Part shown: positions 21,360 to 30,711 of the stretch, in pieces
Numbering within the stretch: the stretch's first letter is position 1
Layout: each line of letters starts with the position of its first letter
NCBI RefSeq assembly: GCF_000621125.1
Contig: NZ_JHZC01000015.1
Span: 50,264-114,263, forward strand
Reading direction: 5' to 3'
Length of the DNA stretch: 64,000 nt
Source of the DNA: Maribacter antarcticus DSM 21422
Lineage (GTDB): Bacteria; Bacteroidota; Bacteroidia; Flavobacteriales; Flavobacteriaceae
Position numbers and translations under genes: made by a program
The notes under the pieces: generated by a model
Told to the model about the DNA's origin: nothing
The model's database searches: none
The model's input: only the letters and a program-made list of their open reading frames with translations

Positions 21360-22067
21360 CTACTTGTTATCCTTTAAGGTAACAAACGTATTTTTTAATT
21401 TCTTAAAGGCTACAATTGAATTGGCATAAGCATCCCGATTTTGAGCTATTGTAACCATTCTCGAAAAAACTATGTTTTCAAAATAGACCTCTTTCCCATA
21501 ATCTTCCGCAGCATTACCCATGTACCTAAATCTTACATTTGGCATCCAAAAATTCTCATAAAATACTGCGATTCCTTGATGATCTAAAGATTCAAATCTT
21601 TTTATAGGGTTAAATGTTTCGTAGGTTTCAGATATAGAATTACGCAAGATTAAATCGCCAATTAAATTTAAATCACCAGAAAATTTTAAATTATCATACG
21701 TTATCATTACAGGGTAAAATTTATTGGAACGAAGAAGCACGGGTACTTTTGCTGATAATTTAAGATTATCGTATTCCTTGTTGACCAATAATTGAAACAA
21801 GGTGTCTAGCTCTTTAAGCATTTCAATAGCTCCATTTTCATATTCAGTTAATTGTTTTATGTTACGGTCTGCTTCATCGCTTAACTGAATAATGTATAAA
21901 TCACGTAACTCCAAATTATTTTTGTTTTTCGATTGCTCATTAATTGCTAACGCAATAAGGATTCCAATAATCACAAGAATGATTTCTCCAACGGCATAAG
22001 CTAGATACTTTCTAAACTTATTTTTTTCCATAAGGTCTTTTCTAATAGGTCTAAAAATCTGTATCAT
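21360..22067 (-). CDS. DUF6090 family membrane-anchored protein
   Basis: A 235-residue protein with one membrane helix near the N-terminus (YAVGEIILVIIGILIALAIN, about residues 25-45), preceded by a basic segment (IRPIRKDLMEKNKFRKYL) and followed by a long helical soluble part. This opening is the signature of the DUF6090 family, which is abundant in Flavobacteriia and has no known function. The soluble part is probably periplasmic. It is followed by the serine hydrolase pseudogene on the same strand, 110 bp away; an operon is possible but unsupported. Confidence 0.8.
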   Translation of the reverse strand: MIQIFRPIRKDLMEKNKFRKYLAYAVGEIILVIIGILIALAINEQSKNKNNLELRDLYIIQLSDEADRNIKQLTEYENGAIEMLKELDTLFQLLVNKEYDNLKLSAKVPVLLRSNKFYPVMITYDNLKFSGDLNLIGDLILRNSISETYETFNPIKRFESLDHQGIAVFYENFWMPNVRFRYMGNAAEDYGKEVYFENIVFSRMVTIAQNRDAYANSIVAFKKLKNTFVTLKDNK

Positions 22068-22209
22068 AATAGCATAGTTAGTTTTTTATTTTTTCGAAAG
22101 CGGGTGCCTCAATTAAAGATGTACTAGATGTTTGATCTCGCGTTACGATGCTTCATTTCTCCAATAGTATTAGTTAATTGCTTATCCATAAATTATATAC
22201 GTTGGAGCG

Positions 22210-22440
22210 CTAATTTTTATTTATTTCGTGTCCGTTTAATCTTCCTACTGTTTTCAATAGTATAATAGTAGTAATTAGCACCCCTATTCCTAAACCAACA
22301 AGAATTCCGACCCAATATTGACTAAAAAACTTTCCGATTCCGAGTCCAACTAGGGTACATCCAATTATATTACTAACTATTGCGATATAAAATAATTGGA
22401 TTTTATTCACTTTTTTGAGTTCCTTTTTTGTGTTGTTCAT
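22210..22440 (-). CDS. Small two-helix membrane protein
   Basis: A 76-residue protein with two predicted membrane helices (about 13-33 and 40-62) rich in glycine (VGLGIGKFF and VGLGIGVLI), and charged ends. No named family is recognised. It lies 35 bp downstream of the acyltransferase gene on the same strand and may be cotranscribed with it. Confidence 0.65.
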   Translation of the reverse strand: MNNTKKELKKVNKIQLFYIAIVSNIIGCTLVGLGIGKFFSQYWVGILVGLGIGVLITTIILLKTVGRLNGHEINKN

Positions 22441-22475
22441 TTTTAATTGTTTTTAGGTAAACGTATTTTTATGTC

Positions 22476-23639
22476 TTATTTATCGGTTTTAAATACGTCT
22501 TTCATCGCTGAATCTAGTCCGTTTTTTATACTCAAAAAATCCCTTTTAGCTGCCTTATTATATTGGAATTTTTGCTTTTCTACTTTGTTGAATTTCCATT
22601 TCAGTCCAAACAAAGGTTTTAAGAAACCAATCCTTCTAATAATAAATTCATAAATGAGGTAGCAGGCTACACCCGTAAAAGCTACAATGCATATGAATTT
22701 TAATAGGATAGGTATTTCCAATGGCAATATGAACATGGCACCAGCGTATAAAACAAACATGTGAATAATGTACACAGGATATGCCGCTTGGCTTAAGTAG
22801 TTTAGGGTGTTACTTGGTTTGTTTAAATACGTATAGCCAAAACCGAAAACTCCAAATATCCAGCAATTGGATTCAATAGCTATGAGATACCCAGGTGCTT
22901 CAATCCCAAATAGTCTAAGTCTAATACCATACAGAATAATGGCTAAACCAACATACAACCATCTCCATTTCAAAACGGTTTGCCAGAACGTTTTACCACT
23001 GTACACAAAAAGGAAACCGAAAAAGAAGGCAAGAAACCCATTAAAAAATCCATGCCAAGTCTCGGCATACAATGCGAACTGCTGGGGCTTTACCAACACA
23101 ACCTCTAGGGCAAAAAATAGGGATATCAACAAAAGACCACCAGGATGGCTCATTAGAGCGGATAAGGCTCTTTTGATTTTACCGTTCTCATGAGTCTTCA
23201 GATAGTAATAAAGCGGTAAGAGTATGAGAACGTACATACAGATATTTCCCAGGAACCATAAATGGCCTTGATGGGGAAAATAGCCCAAAGGCAAATTATA
23301 GTATTTCTGAAAAATAAATAGATGCAATGGTGTAATGGCCAATATGCCAAAGGTGAAGGGCAACAAAATTCGCTTTGTCCGTTCTAGAAGCAATTGCTTC
23401 CAGTTTCTTTTGCGCATAGCGAAATAGAGTCCCATTCCCGATACATAGAATAAAAGTGGAATTCGCCAAACATTTAGCATGGTCATGGGCGTCCATAAAG
23501 TGGCTACCGATTCCTCACTTCTGATGAAGCCAATGAACATGGCCCAAGGTTGAAAAATGATGGCTATATGGTAGATGAGTAACAACCCAATGGCAATAAT
23601 CCGCAGCCAATCGATATCGTGTCTTCTTTCTGATGTCAT
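22476..23639 (-). CDS. Acyltransferase family 3 membrane protein
   Basis: A 387-residue protein with about ten membrane helices. It opens with RRHDIDWLRIIAIGLLLIYH, the family pattern with the conserved Asp/Arg and the catalytic His at its end. The WRIPLLFYVSGMGLYFAM and HLWFLGNICMYVLILLPLYY segments also match acyltransferase 3 (OpgC/OafA-like) proteins. These move acyl groups onto periplasmic glycans or other surface molecules. Acceptor and donor cannot be told. It is followed by a small membrane protein on the same strand; the upstream neighbour reads in the same direction but 160 bp away. Confidence 0.9.
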   Translation of the reverse strand: MTSERRHDIDWLRIIAIGLLLIYHIAIIFQPWAMFIGFIRSEESVATLWTPMTMLNVWRIPLLFYVSGMGLYFAMRKRNWKQLLLERTKRILLPFTFGILAITPLHLFIFQKYYNLPLGYFPHQGHLWFLGNICMYVLILLPLYYYLKTHENGKIKRALSALMSHPGGLLLISLFFALEVVLVKPQQFALYAETWHGFFNGFLAFFFGFLFVYSGKTFWQTVLKWRWLYVGLAIILYGIRLRLFGIEAPGYLIAIESNCWIFGVFGFGYTYLNKPSNTLNYLSQAAYPVYIIHMFVLYAGAMFILPLEIPILLKFICIVAFTGVACYLIYEFIIRRIGFLKPLFGLKWKFNKVEKQKFQYNKAAKRDFLSIKNGLDSAMKDVFKTDK

Positions 23640-23802
23640 TATGGTATTTTTAAATTAGTGAGCGTCTGTGTATAAAGTCTTCGTCTGAACTAGACTATTT
23701 TTTGGTCAGGCGTGCGTAGTTCAAAAAACGGGATTTACTTTTGTAAATGCGTCTTGTTTTACAAGCATAACGCAGCTATAGGAACTTATATACAGGCTCT
23801 AA

Positions 23803-24402
23803 TTATTGCAGCATCATGGCAATTACGGGACGCGTTTTTTCTAGTTCGTTTAAATCAAGTTTCAAACCTAGCGGACTTAATTGTTGCTGGAGCATTTCAT
23901 AGATGGGCTTCATATCAGCAAATGGCCCCATCACAGTTTCTCTGGGAGTTGCACCAAAGTTATTTTTTGCGGTCTTGTCCGCTTTGGCATCCATAAGCAA
24001 CTGTACGATTTCGACCCGAGCAAAGAATGCCGCATTGTGCAAGGCTGTGCCCCCATCATTGTTTATAAGGGTAAGGTCTGCTTTAGCATCAATTAATGCT
24101 TTGGAAATCTCAATTTTATTGAAAGTAACTGCAGACATCAATGGTGTTGAACCACTCATTGCGTCTTTCTGATTAATATCGCTACCGGCTTCAATGTGTT
24201 GTTTTACAATCTCAAGGTTACCGGATAACACGGCAGTTTGAATATTCATTTTCGGTTTTTCTACTACTGCCTTGGCCTCCACTTTAGTATTCGCTTCCTC
24301 TTTAGACTTGGTACCCGACTGAGCGCAGGCAGATGTCAATAGAACAAGAACAAGGGAGGTGTTTACTAAGCTCCTTAAAGAATTGATTTTTGATTTTTTC
24401 AT
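23803..24402 (-). CDS. Ankyrin-repeat lipoprotein
   Basis: A 199-residue protein with a lipoprotein signal peptide ending in LTSAC (Cys26), then a charged linker. Three to four ankyrin repeats follow (about residues 53-165), for example GSTPLMSAVTFNKIEISKAL and GGTALHNAAFFARVEIVQLL. Ankyrin repeats bind proteins; the partner is unknown. It is divergent from the AraC/TPR regulator gene, with a 230 bp shared upstream region, so it may be under that regulator's control. That link is inference from position only. Confidence 0.88.
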   Translation of the reverse strand: MKKSKINSLRSLVNTSLVLVLLTSACAQSGTKSKEEANTKVEAKAVVEKPKMNIQTAVLSGNLEIVKQHIEAGSDINQKDAMSGSTPLMSAVTFNKIEISKALIDAKADLTLINNDGGTALHNAAFFARVEIVQLLMDAKADKTAKNNFGATPRETVMGPFADMKPIYEMLQQQLSPLGLKLDLNELEKTRPVIAMMLQ

Positions 24403-24636
24403 GATTTTGATTTTTAATAATTAGTATTAATTTTTGTTTCTACAAAGATGCGATGACTGTTAAGGCGAGACTTATGAGCTATGCGCCAGATTATATCAAG
24501 TTTCAGGAAGGTTTAAAAATTATGACGCAAGAGTATCAATTATGACGCAAAACGATACTTTTCGCTTATTACACGAATTATAGACTTGTACAGGTTTCCA
24601 TAAATTTTTTCTACTTTAGACACACCAAGAAACAGT

Positions 24637-26688
24637 ATGTCAGACCCATCATTTATCGGAACGCATTTTATTAACAAGGCAGAAGCACTTATTGTGGAGA
24701 ACCTCTCCAATGAACAATTTGGTGTTTCTGAACTAGCGGATGCTATGAACATGAGCCGTTCAAATCTGCTTCGAAAAATCAAGAAACAAACCCAGCTTTC
24801 CGCGAGCCAATTTATTCGACAGGTCCGCTTACAAAAAGGAATGGAGTTGCTTAAGGAGGCGTCACTAACCGTTTCTGAAATTTCATACCAGGTAGGTTTT
24901 GGAAGTACATCATACTTTATCAAATGTTTTCGGGAACACTATGGTCACCCCCCTGGCGAGGTTGGAAAGGGAACATTGGAATCGGAACCTACTCCAATTC
25001 GTTTTTCCAAGCAGTACAGGTGGCAAATTATTGCAATGGCTTCATTGGTGGTTCTAGTCATATCATTCTTTCTTTTCAGTGAAAAGCATATCGTTCCAGA
25101 GGTAAAACTTGAAAAGTCCATAGCCGTTTTACCCTTTAAGAATGAGAGCAGCGATTCGACCAACCTATATTTTGTCAATGGGCTTATGGAATCGGCCTTG
25201 GGTAATCTTCAGAAAATCGAAGACCTGCGGGTAATCAGTAGAACTTCGGTAGAGAAATATCGAAATACAGAAAAAGGGATTACGGAAATAGCCGAAGAAT
25301 TGAATGTGAACTACCTGTTGGAGGGCAGTGGGCAAAGGATTGGAAATCAGGTTTTACTAAACATTCAATTGATTGAAGCTTCAACTGATCGGCCTATTTG
25401 GGTGGAGCAATATAGCCGTGAAGTCAAAGATGTATTTGCTTTACAGAATGAAGTAGCACGTAAAATTACAGTTGCTATTGAGGCAATGGTAACACCTGCC
25501 GAATTGGAACAAATTGAGAAATCACCTACTGAAAGTGTATTAGCCTATGATTATTACCTCCAAGCACTTGACCCTTTTCACACGGATACTAAGAAAGGTT
25601 GGGAAAAGGCCATTCTGTTATTTGAGAAGGCAATCGAGCAGGACCCACAGTTTGCGCTGGCCTATGCTAATATTGCCATATCGTATTACTATTTAGACAT
25701 CATTCAGAAGCAGAAACAATACAAAGAGCAAATAAATAATTATGCGGACAAAGCGCTACTATATGATTCCAAATCCGACATAAGCTTGATTGCAAAGGCA
25801 TTATATTATATGTATAACGAGGAATATCGATTGGCACTACCCCATTTAAAGAAAGCATTGGAGTACAATCCAAATTCATCGGCAGTAGTTCGATTACTTT
25901 CCCTTTTATACGCCAATCACGTTCGGGATACTGGCCAAGCGCTAAAATACGCACTAATGGATGTGCAGCTTGATATCGCTGCTAAAGACTCCATTCCCAA
26001 AAGTTATATTTATTTGAACTTAAGCAACGCATTTATCCAAAATGGTTTTCCTGAAGAGGCGTTATCGTATATTAATAAGTCTGTTGACCTGTATCCTGAA
26101 AATCCTTATGCACCTTGGTTAAAAACAATGATTCTATTTGCCAAGAACGGGGATATTGAACGCACTACATCCTTATTAGAGAAAGAGTGGCAAAAGGATA
26201 CTACCCGCTTAGATATCTTGCAGGACGTAGCTAATTTCCACTATTACCAAGAGGACTATGATACTGCCTTTTTTTACTTTGAGAAATTTAGTAAAGCGAA
26301 AGAAAAATACGGATTGGGTATTTACCCTCAATCAGATCTTAAGATTGGCTTAGTCTACCAAAAGAAGGGACTGGATGCTCAGGCTGCAAAATTTTTCAAT
26401 TCGTATGCTGCATTTTGCGAAAAAGATCAATCTATCTATAAAAGTATGCATTTAGCGATGAAGTATGTGAGTGCCGGTAAAAATGAACAAGCAATCGAGC
26501 AGCTCAACGTTTTCGCAACGCAAAATAATTACTGGTATTGGATTTTGATATACCAAGATATAAATCCGCTTATGAAACCCCTAAAAAACGACCCAGAGTT
26601 TAAGGAGGTCATACAAAAAATCGAAGAGCGCTTTTGGAAAAATCAGAAACAACTCAGAAAGTCGTTAGAGGAAAAGGGACTGGTTTAA
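24637..26688 (+). CDS. AraC HTH-transmembrane-TolB-like-TPR regulator
   Basis: A 683-residue protein. Residues about 10-110 form an AraC-type DNA-binding domain (FGVSELADAMNMSRSNLLRKI and SEISYQVGFGSTSYFIKCFREHYG). One membrane helix lies at about 128-148 (IIAMASLVVLVISFFLF). A TolB/FlgO-like domain begins at about 158 (KSIAVLPFKNESSD...YFVNGLMESALGNL) and tetratricopeptide repeats fill about 280-650. The C-terminal two thirds should be periplasmic, so this looks like a one-component membrane regulator sensing outside the membrane. Targets are unknown; the divergent ankyrin lipoprotein gene is the nearest candidate. Confidence 0.9.
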   Translation: MSDPSFIGTHFINKAEALIVENLSNEQFGVSELADAMNMSRSNLLRKIKKQTQLSASQFIRQVRLQKGMELLKEASLTVSEISYQVGFGSTSYFIKCFREHYGHPPGEVGKGTLESEPTPIRFSKQYRWQIIAMASLVVLVISFFLFSEKHIVPEVKLEKSIAVLPFKNESSDSTNLYFVNGLMESALGNLQKIEDLRVISRTSVEKYRNTEKGITEIAEELNVNYLLEGSGQRIGNQVLLNIQLIEASTDRPIWVEQYSREVKDVFALQNEVARKITVAIEAMVTPAELEQIEKSPTESVLAYDYYLQALDPFHTDTKKGWEKAILLFEKAIEQDPQFALAYANIAISYYYLDIIQKQKQYKEQINNYADKALLYDSKSDISLIAKALYYMYNEEYRLALPHLKKALEYNPNSSAVVRLLSLLYANHVRDTGQALKYALMDVQLDIAAKDSIPKSYIYLNLSNAFIQNGFPEEALSYINKSVDLYPENPYAPWLKTMILFAKNGDIERTTSLLEKEWQKDTTRLDILQDVANFHYYQEDYDTAFFYFEKFSKAKEKYGLGIYPQSDLKIGLVYQKKGLDAQAAKFFNSYAAFCEKDQSIYKSMHLAMKYVSAGKNEQAIEQLNVFATQNNYWYWILIYQDINPLMKPLKNDPEFKEVIQKIEERFWKNQKQLRKSLEEKGLV

Positions 26689-26895
26689 GCTATCCAAACA
26701 CATACACGCTTCGCACGTAGTATGCCCCTTAGAATTCTCTTGCAGCCAAGAAATATGAAAATCATTAATTCCACAAAACAAGCAGTTAAAAGAACGGAAC
26801 AAGAAATATGCTGTTTTTTTTAAAAAGAAGATTGGTTTTATGAGTGCTAAGTTCAAGGAATAAGAATGCATTTGAAATTATAGTTTTTCAAAAAG

Positions 26896-26921
26896 TGTGA
26901 TTTTTCAAAAAGTTTGCGAAT
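26896..26921 (+). promoter_or_regulatory. Candidate ECF promoter 1
   Basis: TGTGATTTTT, a 9 bp spacer, then TGCGAAT, ending 28 bp before the ATG of the membrane protein gene. The same two boxes at the same spacing precede the next gene (27427-27452). An ECF sigma factor is encoded downstream, which makes it the likely reader. Confidence 0.6.
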
Positions 26922-26949
26922 AATAAGATAAACTTTAACTCATCATACC

Positions 26950-27411
26950 ATGGTAGCAAGAAAGATTATCGGGATTATATTTTCAATAATAGCAATCGTA
27001 TCTAGCGTAATTTTAATAACACAATCGAACTTAAGCTTTGATTTCAATGCATATTTTGATTTTTCACTTAAGAGTTATTTTAGCTTAGCGTATTTAAGAC
27101 AAATAACGCCTCTCTTTATTTGTTTAATCCTTTTATACGGGGGTCTTCTGCTAATTATAAAACCCTTAAAGTCCAATCCTGTCCTAGCTTTATTTGGATT
27201 CATAGTACTAGAGGAGGTCATCTTCAACTGGCTCGACATAATACCAATTAATTTTCCAACATATATTGTCGTAACTTTTTTCTGTTGTGCGCTACTAGCC
27301 TTATGGATTGCCTACTCAAATACGATTAACCTGAAGCGCCTCTCTTTTCAAGAAGGAATAACTAGTCTAATTCTTGGAACATTAATCAACGCATTCTCTT
27401 ATTACTTTTAA
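26950..27411 (+). CDS. Four-helix membrane protein of unknown function
   Basis: A 153-residue protein that is almost all membrane: helices at about 5-24, 46-68, 76-105 and 125-150. No family is recognised and no charged catalytic pattern is seen. It opens a cluster of four genes read in the same direction (this gene, an alpha/beta hydrolase, an ECF sigma factor, another membrane protein). It shares an identically spaced promoter-like element with the hydrolase gene, which suggests coordinate control by the neighbouring sigma factor. Confidence 0.75.
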   Translation: MVARKIIGIIFSIIAIVSSVILITQSNLSFDFNAYFDFSLKSYFSLAYLRQITPLFICLILLYGGLLLIIKPLKSNPVLALFGFIVLEEVIFNWLDIIPINFPTYIVVTFFCCALLALWIAYSNTINLKRLSFQEGITSLILGTLINAFSYYF

Positions 27412-27426
27412 TTTTTTTAGAAAATA

Positions 27427-27452
27427 TGTGATTTTTTGCAAACGCTGCGAAT
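27427..27452 (+). promoter_or_regulatory. Candidate ECF promoter 2
   Basis: TGTGATTTTT, a 9 bp spacer, then TGCGAAT, 36 bp before the ATG of the alpha/beta hydrolase. It matches the element at 26896-26921 in both boxes and in spacing, while the spacer sequences differ. Confidence 0.6.
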
Positions 27453-27488
27453 CATATATAAAACATCATCATCAAAAAACGAACAATC

Positions 27489-28529
27489 ATGACAATAGTA
27501 GCAAAATTCAGTATTGGAATTGTATTAACCATCAGTCTATCAGCGCTAGCTCAGCATAAAAACGATCCATATAAAAGGGTCGAAACCGAAATCATAAAGC
27601 TCATTTATTCACCGGACCCCGCCTTTGACCCAAATATCGTTCAGCAACCCATGAGTCCAGAAGTAATTGCAGATATTGGGTTTGAACAAGTCTATCAAAA
27701 CAGTCCTCGAGAATTCTCCATGCGTGACGGGAAGCACTTGTTTTCGTATGCGTATAAAAAGGAAAGCGATACAACAATCATTTTAGTACACGGCGTACTT
27801 TCCGGTGCTTATATGATGAACAAAACAGCTGGATTGTTACAAGAAACTACCCATAACGATGTAATCGCTTTGGATTTCAGGGGTCATGGGCAGTCAGAAG
27901 GTACTCCAGGCGATGTCGACTATGTTAACCAGTATGTAGATGATCTCGAAGATGTAGTTTCGGCTATAAAAAAAGAAAAACCAAATCAAAGCATAGTACT
28001 TGCAGGGCATTCCATGGGTGGTGGAATTATATTGCGATACGCCATGGAAAAAGATGCCCCAGAAGTTGACGGCTACCTTTTATTTGCCCCACATTTGGGT
28101 GCCAACGCCCCAACACTAAAAGAAGAAGCATTGGAAACTGGCGAAGCACCATTCGTAAAACTACATATCAACAGAATTATTGGCCTGAAGATGTTGAACG
28201 CCATTGGAGTAACCAAATACAATAATCTTCCTGTGCTATTCTTTAACCTTCCGGAAACTATGCCAGTTACAAAGTATAGCTATCGCGCCAATGAAAGCAT
28301 GTCTCCTTCCGATTATAAAGAAGGATTAAATGCTATAGCTAAACCCCTGCTAGTTTTAATAGGAAGTGAGGACGAAGTATTCGATGCCCGTAAATTTAAT
28401 ACCGCCATCACGGAAAATAGCAATGGGGAGGTGTATACCGTAGAAGATGAAACCCATAACGGAATCCGGCACAACAAAAAAGCAATGGAACTGATTTCAA
28501 ATTGGATAAATCATCATACTTTACAGTAA
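27489..28529 (+). CDS. Secreted alpha/beta hydrolase (S33/monoacylglycerol lipase-like)
   Basis: A 346-residue protein with a signal peptide (to about residue 21, SALAQ). The hydrolase fold is clear: oxyanion-hole HGVLSG, LDFRGHGQSEG, the nucleophile elbow AGHSMGGG, the acid in GSEDEVFDA and the catalytic His in DETHNGIRH. Relatives hydrolyse lipid or other carboxyl esters; the substrate here is unknown. It is followed 14 bp later by the sigma factor gene, so the two are probably one transcript, tying a secreted or periplasmic esterase to an ECF stress response. Confidence 0.92.
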   Translation: MTIVAKFSIGIVLTISLSALAQHKNDPYKRVETEIIKLIYSPDPAFDPNIVQQPMSPEVIADIGFEQVYQNSPREFSMRDGKHLFSYAYKKESDTTIILVHGVLSGAYMMNKTAGLLQETTHNDVIALDFRGHGQSEGTPGDVDYVNQYVDDLEDVVSAIKKEKPNQSIVLAGHSMGGGIILRYAMEKDAPEVDGYLLFAPHLGANAPTLKEEALETGEAPFVKLHINRIIGLKMLNAIGVTKYNNLPVLFFNLPETMPVTKYSYRANESMSPSDYKEGLNAIAKPLLVLIGSEDEVFDARKFNTAITENSNGEVYTVEDETHNGIRHNKKAMELISNWINHHTLQ

Positions 28530-28543
28530 CCTTAGGCAAACGA

Positions 28544-29053
28544 ATGGTAAGCGATAAGAAGGACAGATTCATACGAACGATAGATGAGCACAAAAAAATC
28601 ATCTATAAAATCGTGAATTCATATTGCCCGAATAGGGAAGATCGCAAAGATCTGGAGCAGGAAATTATCATACAATTGTGGAAGTCCTTTGACAAATATG
28701 ACGATAGCTATAAATATTCCACTTGGATGTATCGTATTGCGCTCAATGTAGCCATATCCTTTTATAGAAAAGAACGGAAATGGTCGCTCAAAGGTGATTT
28801 TTATGATGAGGCATCCATTTTTAACATGGTGGACGAAAATGGTAAGGACGAAGCAGTATTGGATGGTCAAATAAAGTTGTTGCAAACCTTCATCACTAAC
28901 CTCAACGAATTGAACAAGGCATTGATGCTATTATATCTAGAGGAAAAAAGCTATGAAGAAATAGCCGAGATATTAGGGATTACAAAAACCAATGTAGCGA
29001 CGAAAATCGGTCGCATAAAAGTGAAACTAAAAAAAGAATTTGAAAACATATAG
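28544..29053 (+). CDS. ECF-type RNA polymerase sigma factor
   Basis: From the ATG at 28544 the protein is 169 residues, 14 bp after the hydrolase stop; a TTG at 28502 would overlap the hydrolase and is less likely. Region 2 is seen in DRKDLEQEIIIQLWKSFDKY and YSTWMYRIALNVAISFYRK. Region 4 is seen in LLYLEEKSYEEIAEILGITK followed by TNVATKIGRIKVKLKKEF. It should direct transcription of a small regulon, plausibly including the two genes upstream that share a promoter-like motif. No classical anti-sigma domain is recognised; the membrane protein 3 bp downstream is the candidate. Confidence 0.92.
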   Translation: MVSDKKDRFIRTIDEHKKIIYKIVNSYCPNREDRKDLEQEIIIQLWKSFDKYDDSYKYSTWMYRIALNVAISFYRKERKWSLKGDFYDEASIFNMVDENGKDEAVLDGQIKLLQTFITNLNELNKALMLLYLEEKSYEEIAEILGITKTNVATKIGRIKVKLKKEFENI

Positions 29054-29056
29054 ATT

Positions 29057-29716
29057 ATGGAAGCAAGTGAATTAAAAAATATATTGGAAGGGTACGACAG
29101 AAAATTGGATAGGAACCTCAAATTGAATAGCGCAGCTTTAAAAAACATAAATCTGGAGAAGTCTAAAAAAAAGACACGAACAGTTCTTGTCCATAGGGTT
29201 ATTGAACTAGTTTCCTACACGCTTTTAGCTTTGTTCATGGGCAGTTATATCGCAACCCATTTGGGCCAAACGCATTTAGCTATAAGCGGAAGTATCGTTG
29301 GGGTATTTACCTTGATAGCATTAGCAGGTAGCATAGGGCAAGTGGTATTTTTACAACAAATCGATTTTACAAAACCCTTAGTGGAGCTCCGGAAAAAAAT
29401 AGAACTGGTAAACTCCCATGGACTGCTGTTCGTGAAATTACTTTTTCTTTCTGCTCCAATATGGTGGTCTTATGCCATTGTAGCCCTTGATATCTTCCTT
29501 GATATTGATTTATATGTTCATTTAGAACCAGGTTTTGTAGTAAGATATATACTCATTAATGCCCTATTGCTAATTCCCCTTATTTGGCTTTTTAAGAAAT
29601 TGAGCTATAAAAACCTGCATATTAAGTGGGTCAGGAAAACCATAGGATTTTTTTCGGGAACAAAAACTAGGAAGGCTTTGGAGTTTTTAAATGACATTGA
29701 GGAGTTTAAAAAATAA
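29057..29716 (+). CDS. Membrane protein, candidate anti-sigma factor
   Basis: A 219-residue protein starting 3 bp after the sigma factor gene. The first 50 residues are charged and cytoplasmic-looking (KNILEGYDRKLDRNLKLNS...NLEKSKKKTR). About four membrane helices follow (57-80, 84-108, 135-158, 165-187), then a basic tail. The arrangement (sigma factor then a membrane protein with a soluble N-terminus) fits an anti-sigma or co-regulator, but no conserved anti-sigma motif is seen. A degraded copy of its last 50 codons lies at 33890-34045. Confidence 0.7.
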   Translation: MEASELKNILEGYDRKLDRNLKLNSAALKNINLEKSKKKTRTVLVHRVIELVSYTLLALFMGSYIATHLGQTHLAISGSIVGVFTLIALAGSIGQVVFLQQIDFTKPLVELRKKIELVNSHGLLFVKLLFLSAPIWWSYAIVALDIFLDIDLYVHLEPGFVVRYILINALLLIPLIWLFKKLSYKNLHIKWVRKTIGFFSGTKTRKALEFLNDIEEFKK

Positions 29717-29872
29717 TGTTCGGGCAGCTATTCATTAGCCTAAAAGGGAAGAATCACAAAAAAGTTCGCAGTAACCTAGGTGACTTAAAAAACATAATTA
29801 ATTATAAATCAAGTATTTAAACTTAAAAAATTATTTTTTTAAGCTGAGCATGTGTTAAATATTATATAATAT

Positions 29873-29914
29873 AGTACCTTTTTAAGCATAGTACTGTAAC
29901 AAAACATATCTTTG
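29873..29914 (+). promoter_or_regulatory. Promoter and inverted repeat of peptide gene, copy A
   Basis: AGTAC (29873-29877), 13 bp, GTACT (29891-29895), 11 bp, then TATCTTTG (29907-29914), a match to the Bacteroidota -7 element TAnnTTTG, 54 bp before the ATG. The same layout is found at 34205-34246. The inverted repeat occupies the -33 region and could be an operator. Confidence 0.6.
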
Positions 29915-29968
29915 AGCGTCTATTAGTTGTAAGTCATTTTAAAAACAACAACGTAACATATAGAAATC

Positions 29969-30082
29969 ATGAAAGCATCAGGTAACAAAACATCAACAGA
30001 ATCAAAAACAGGACAGTACTTTTCATCATTCCGCTCTAGCAAAAGAGCACAATGGGCACAGTACAGAAATTTTAATCGCTAA
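29969..30082 (+). CDS. Basic 37-residue peptide, type 1, copy 1
   Basis: Encodes a 37-residue peptide beginning MKASGNKTSTES and ending SKRAQWAQYRNFNR. There is no signal peptide or membrane helix; it is strongly basic at its C-terminus. Reality of the gene rests on conservation: four further copies at 34301-34983 keep the reading frame, start and stop, with changes mostly at silent or tolerated positions, and a related type 2 peptide aligns without gaps. It has its own promoter-like element. I recognise no family. Confidence 0.75.
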   Translation: MKASGNKTSTESKTGQYFSSFRSSKRAQWAQYRNFNR

Positions 30083-30121
30083 TCACGATTTGTAGTACCA
30101 TAATCAATAAACAACAAAATC

Positions 30122-30232
30122 ATGAAAACGTTCATCAATCAATTTCCAAAGGAATCAAGAAAGTTTACTATCCTTTTCAACCGACAAGAAAGCAAACGAA
30201 TCCGTTGGGTACAACCATCACTTAGCCTTTAA
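30122..30232 (+). CDS. Basic 36-residue peptide, type 2, copy 1
   Basis: Encodes a 36-residue peptide beginning MKTFINQFPKESRKF and ending ESKRIRWVQPSLSL. It aligns position by position with the type 1 peptide: Glu11-Ser12-Arg/Lys13, Ser24-Lys25-Arg26, Trp29 and Gln31 are shared. It follows the type 1 gene by 39 bp and is probably on the same transcript. A near-identical copy follows the type 1 cluster at 35023, and two decayed copies follow the SYLF genes. Function unknown. Confidence 0.72.
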   Translation: MKTFINQFPKESRKFTILFNRQESKRIRWVQPSLSL

Positions 30233-30472
30233 TCAAGGCAATCATAATAGCACAAACAAAAGGGATGCCCTTCATCAAGGTATCCTCTTTGTTTGGAATA
30301 ATAAAATGGATAGATCTTAATCAAAGTCTATCCATTTTTTCTTGGATAAGGTTCTTATCTCCCCTATCTAACTTATCATTATTTTAAGCCATACACATGC
30401 TTCAATACATTTCAATTTTATAGCCTTATGTATCTCACATGGGACAAACCAACAGAAGGGTAAGTGAAAAAA

Positions 30473-30675
30473 GAGCGTGTCGCTACCATCATGTTTACCG
30501 CTGTTATAGATGTTACTGCCTTGATACAAAAGAGGACGCTACAGCACTAAATAGGAGGAATCTCCATCGTAAGTAATTTCAAAAATCTCACAAAAAGCAA
30601 AGGCGAAATCTTATTATACCATAGGGACGGAACAGTAAGCACATTTTCCCATGACCTTTATACATCTTCAGAAAT
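30473..30675 (+). pseudogene. Decayed fragment of cyclase-TPR regulator, copy A
   Basis: Read across frames, this segment encodes VATIMFT, TALIQK, EDATALNRRNLHRK, FQKSH and GEILLYHRDGTVSTFS. These match the first 70 residues of the intact cyclase regulator at 36534 (AAIMFTD, TALMQKDEAAAM, FQKSHDAHTGEIIQYYGDGTLSTF). It has frameshifts and a TAA, and stops near the convergent cytochrome gene. It shows that the peptide module once had its own cyclase here. Confidence 0.75.
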
Positions 30676-30711
30676 ATATGTTCACTTCAATATCGCTGGC
30701 GGGTTTAGTTC

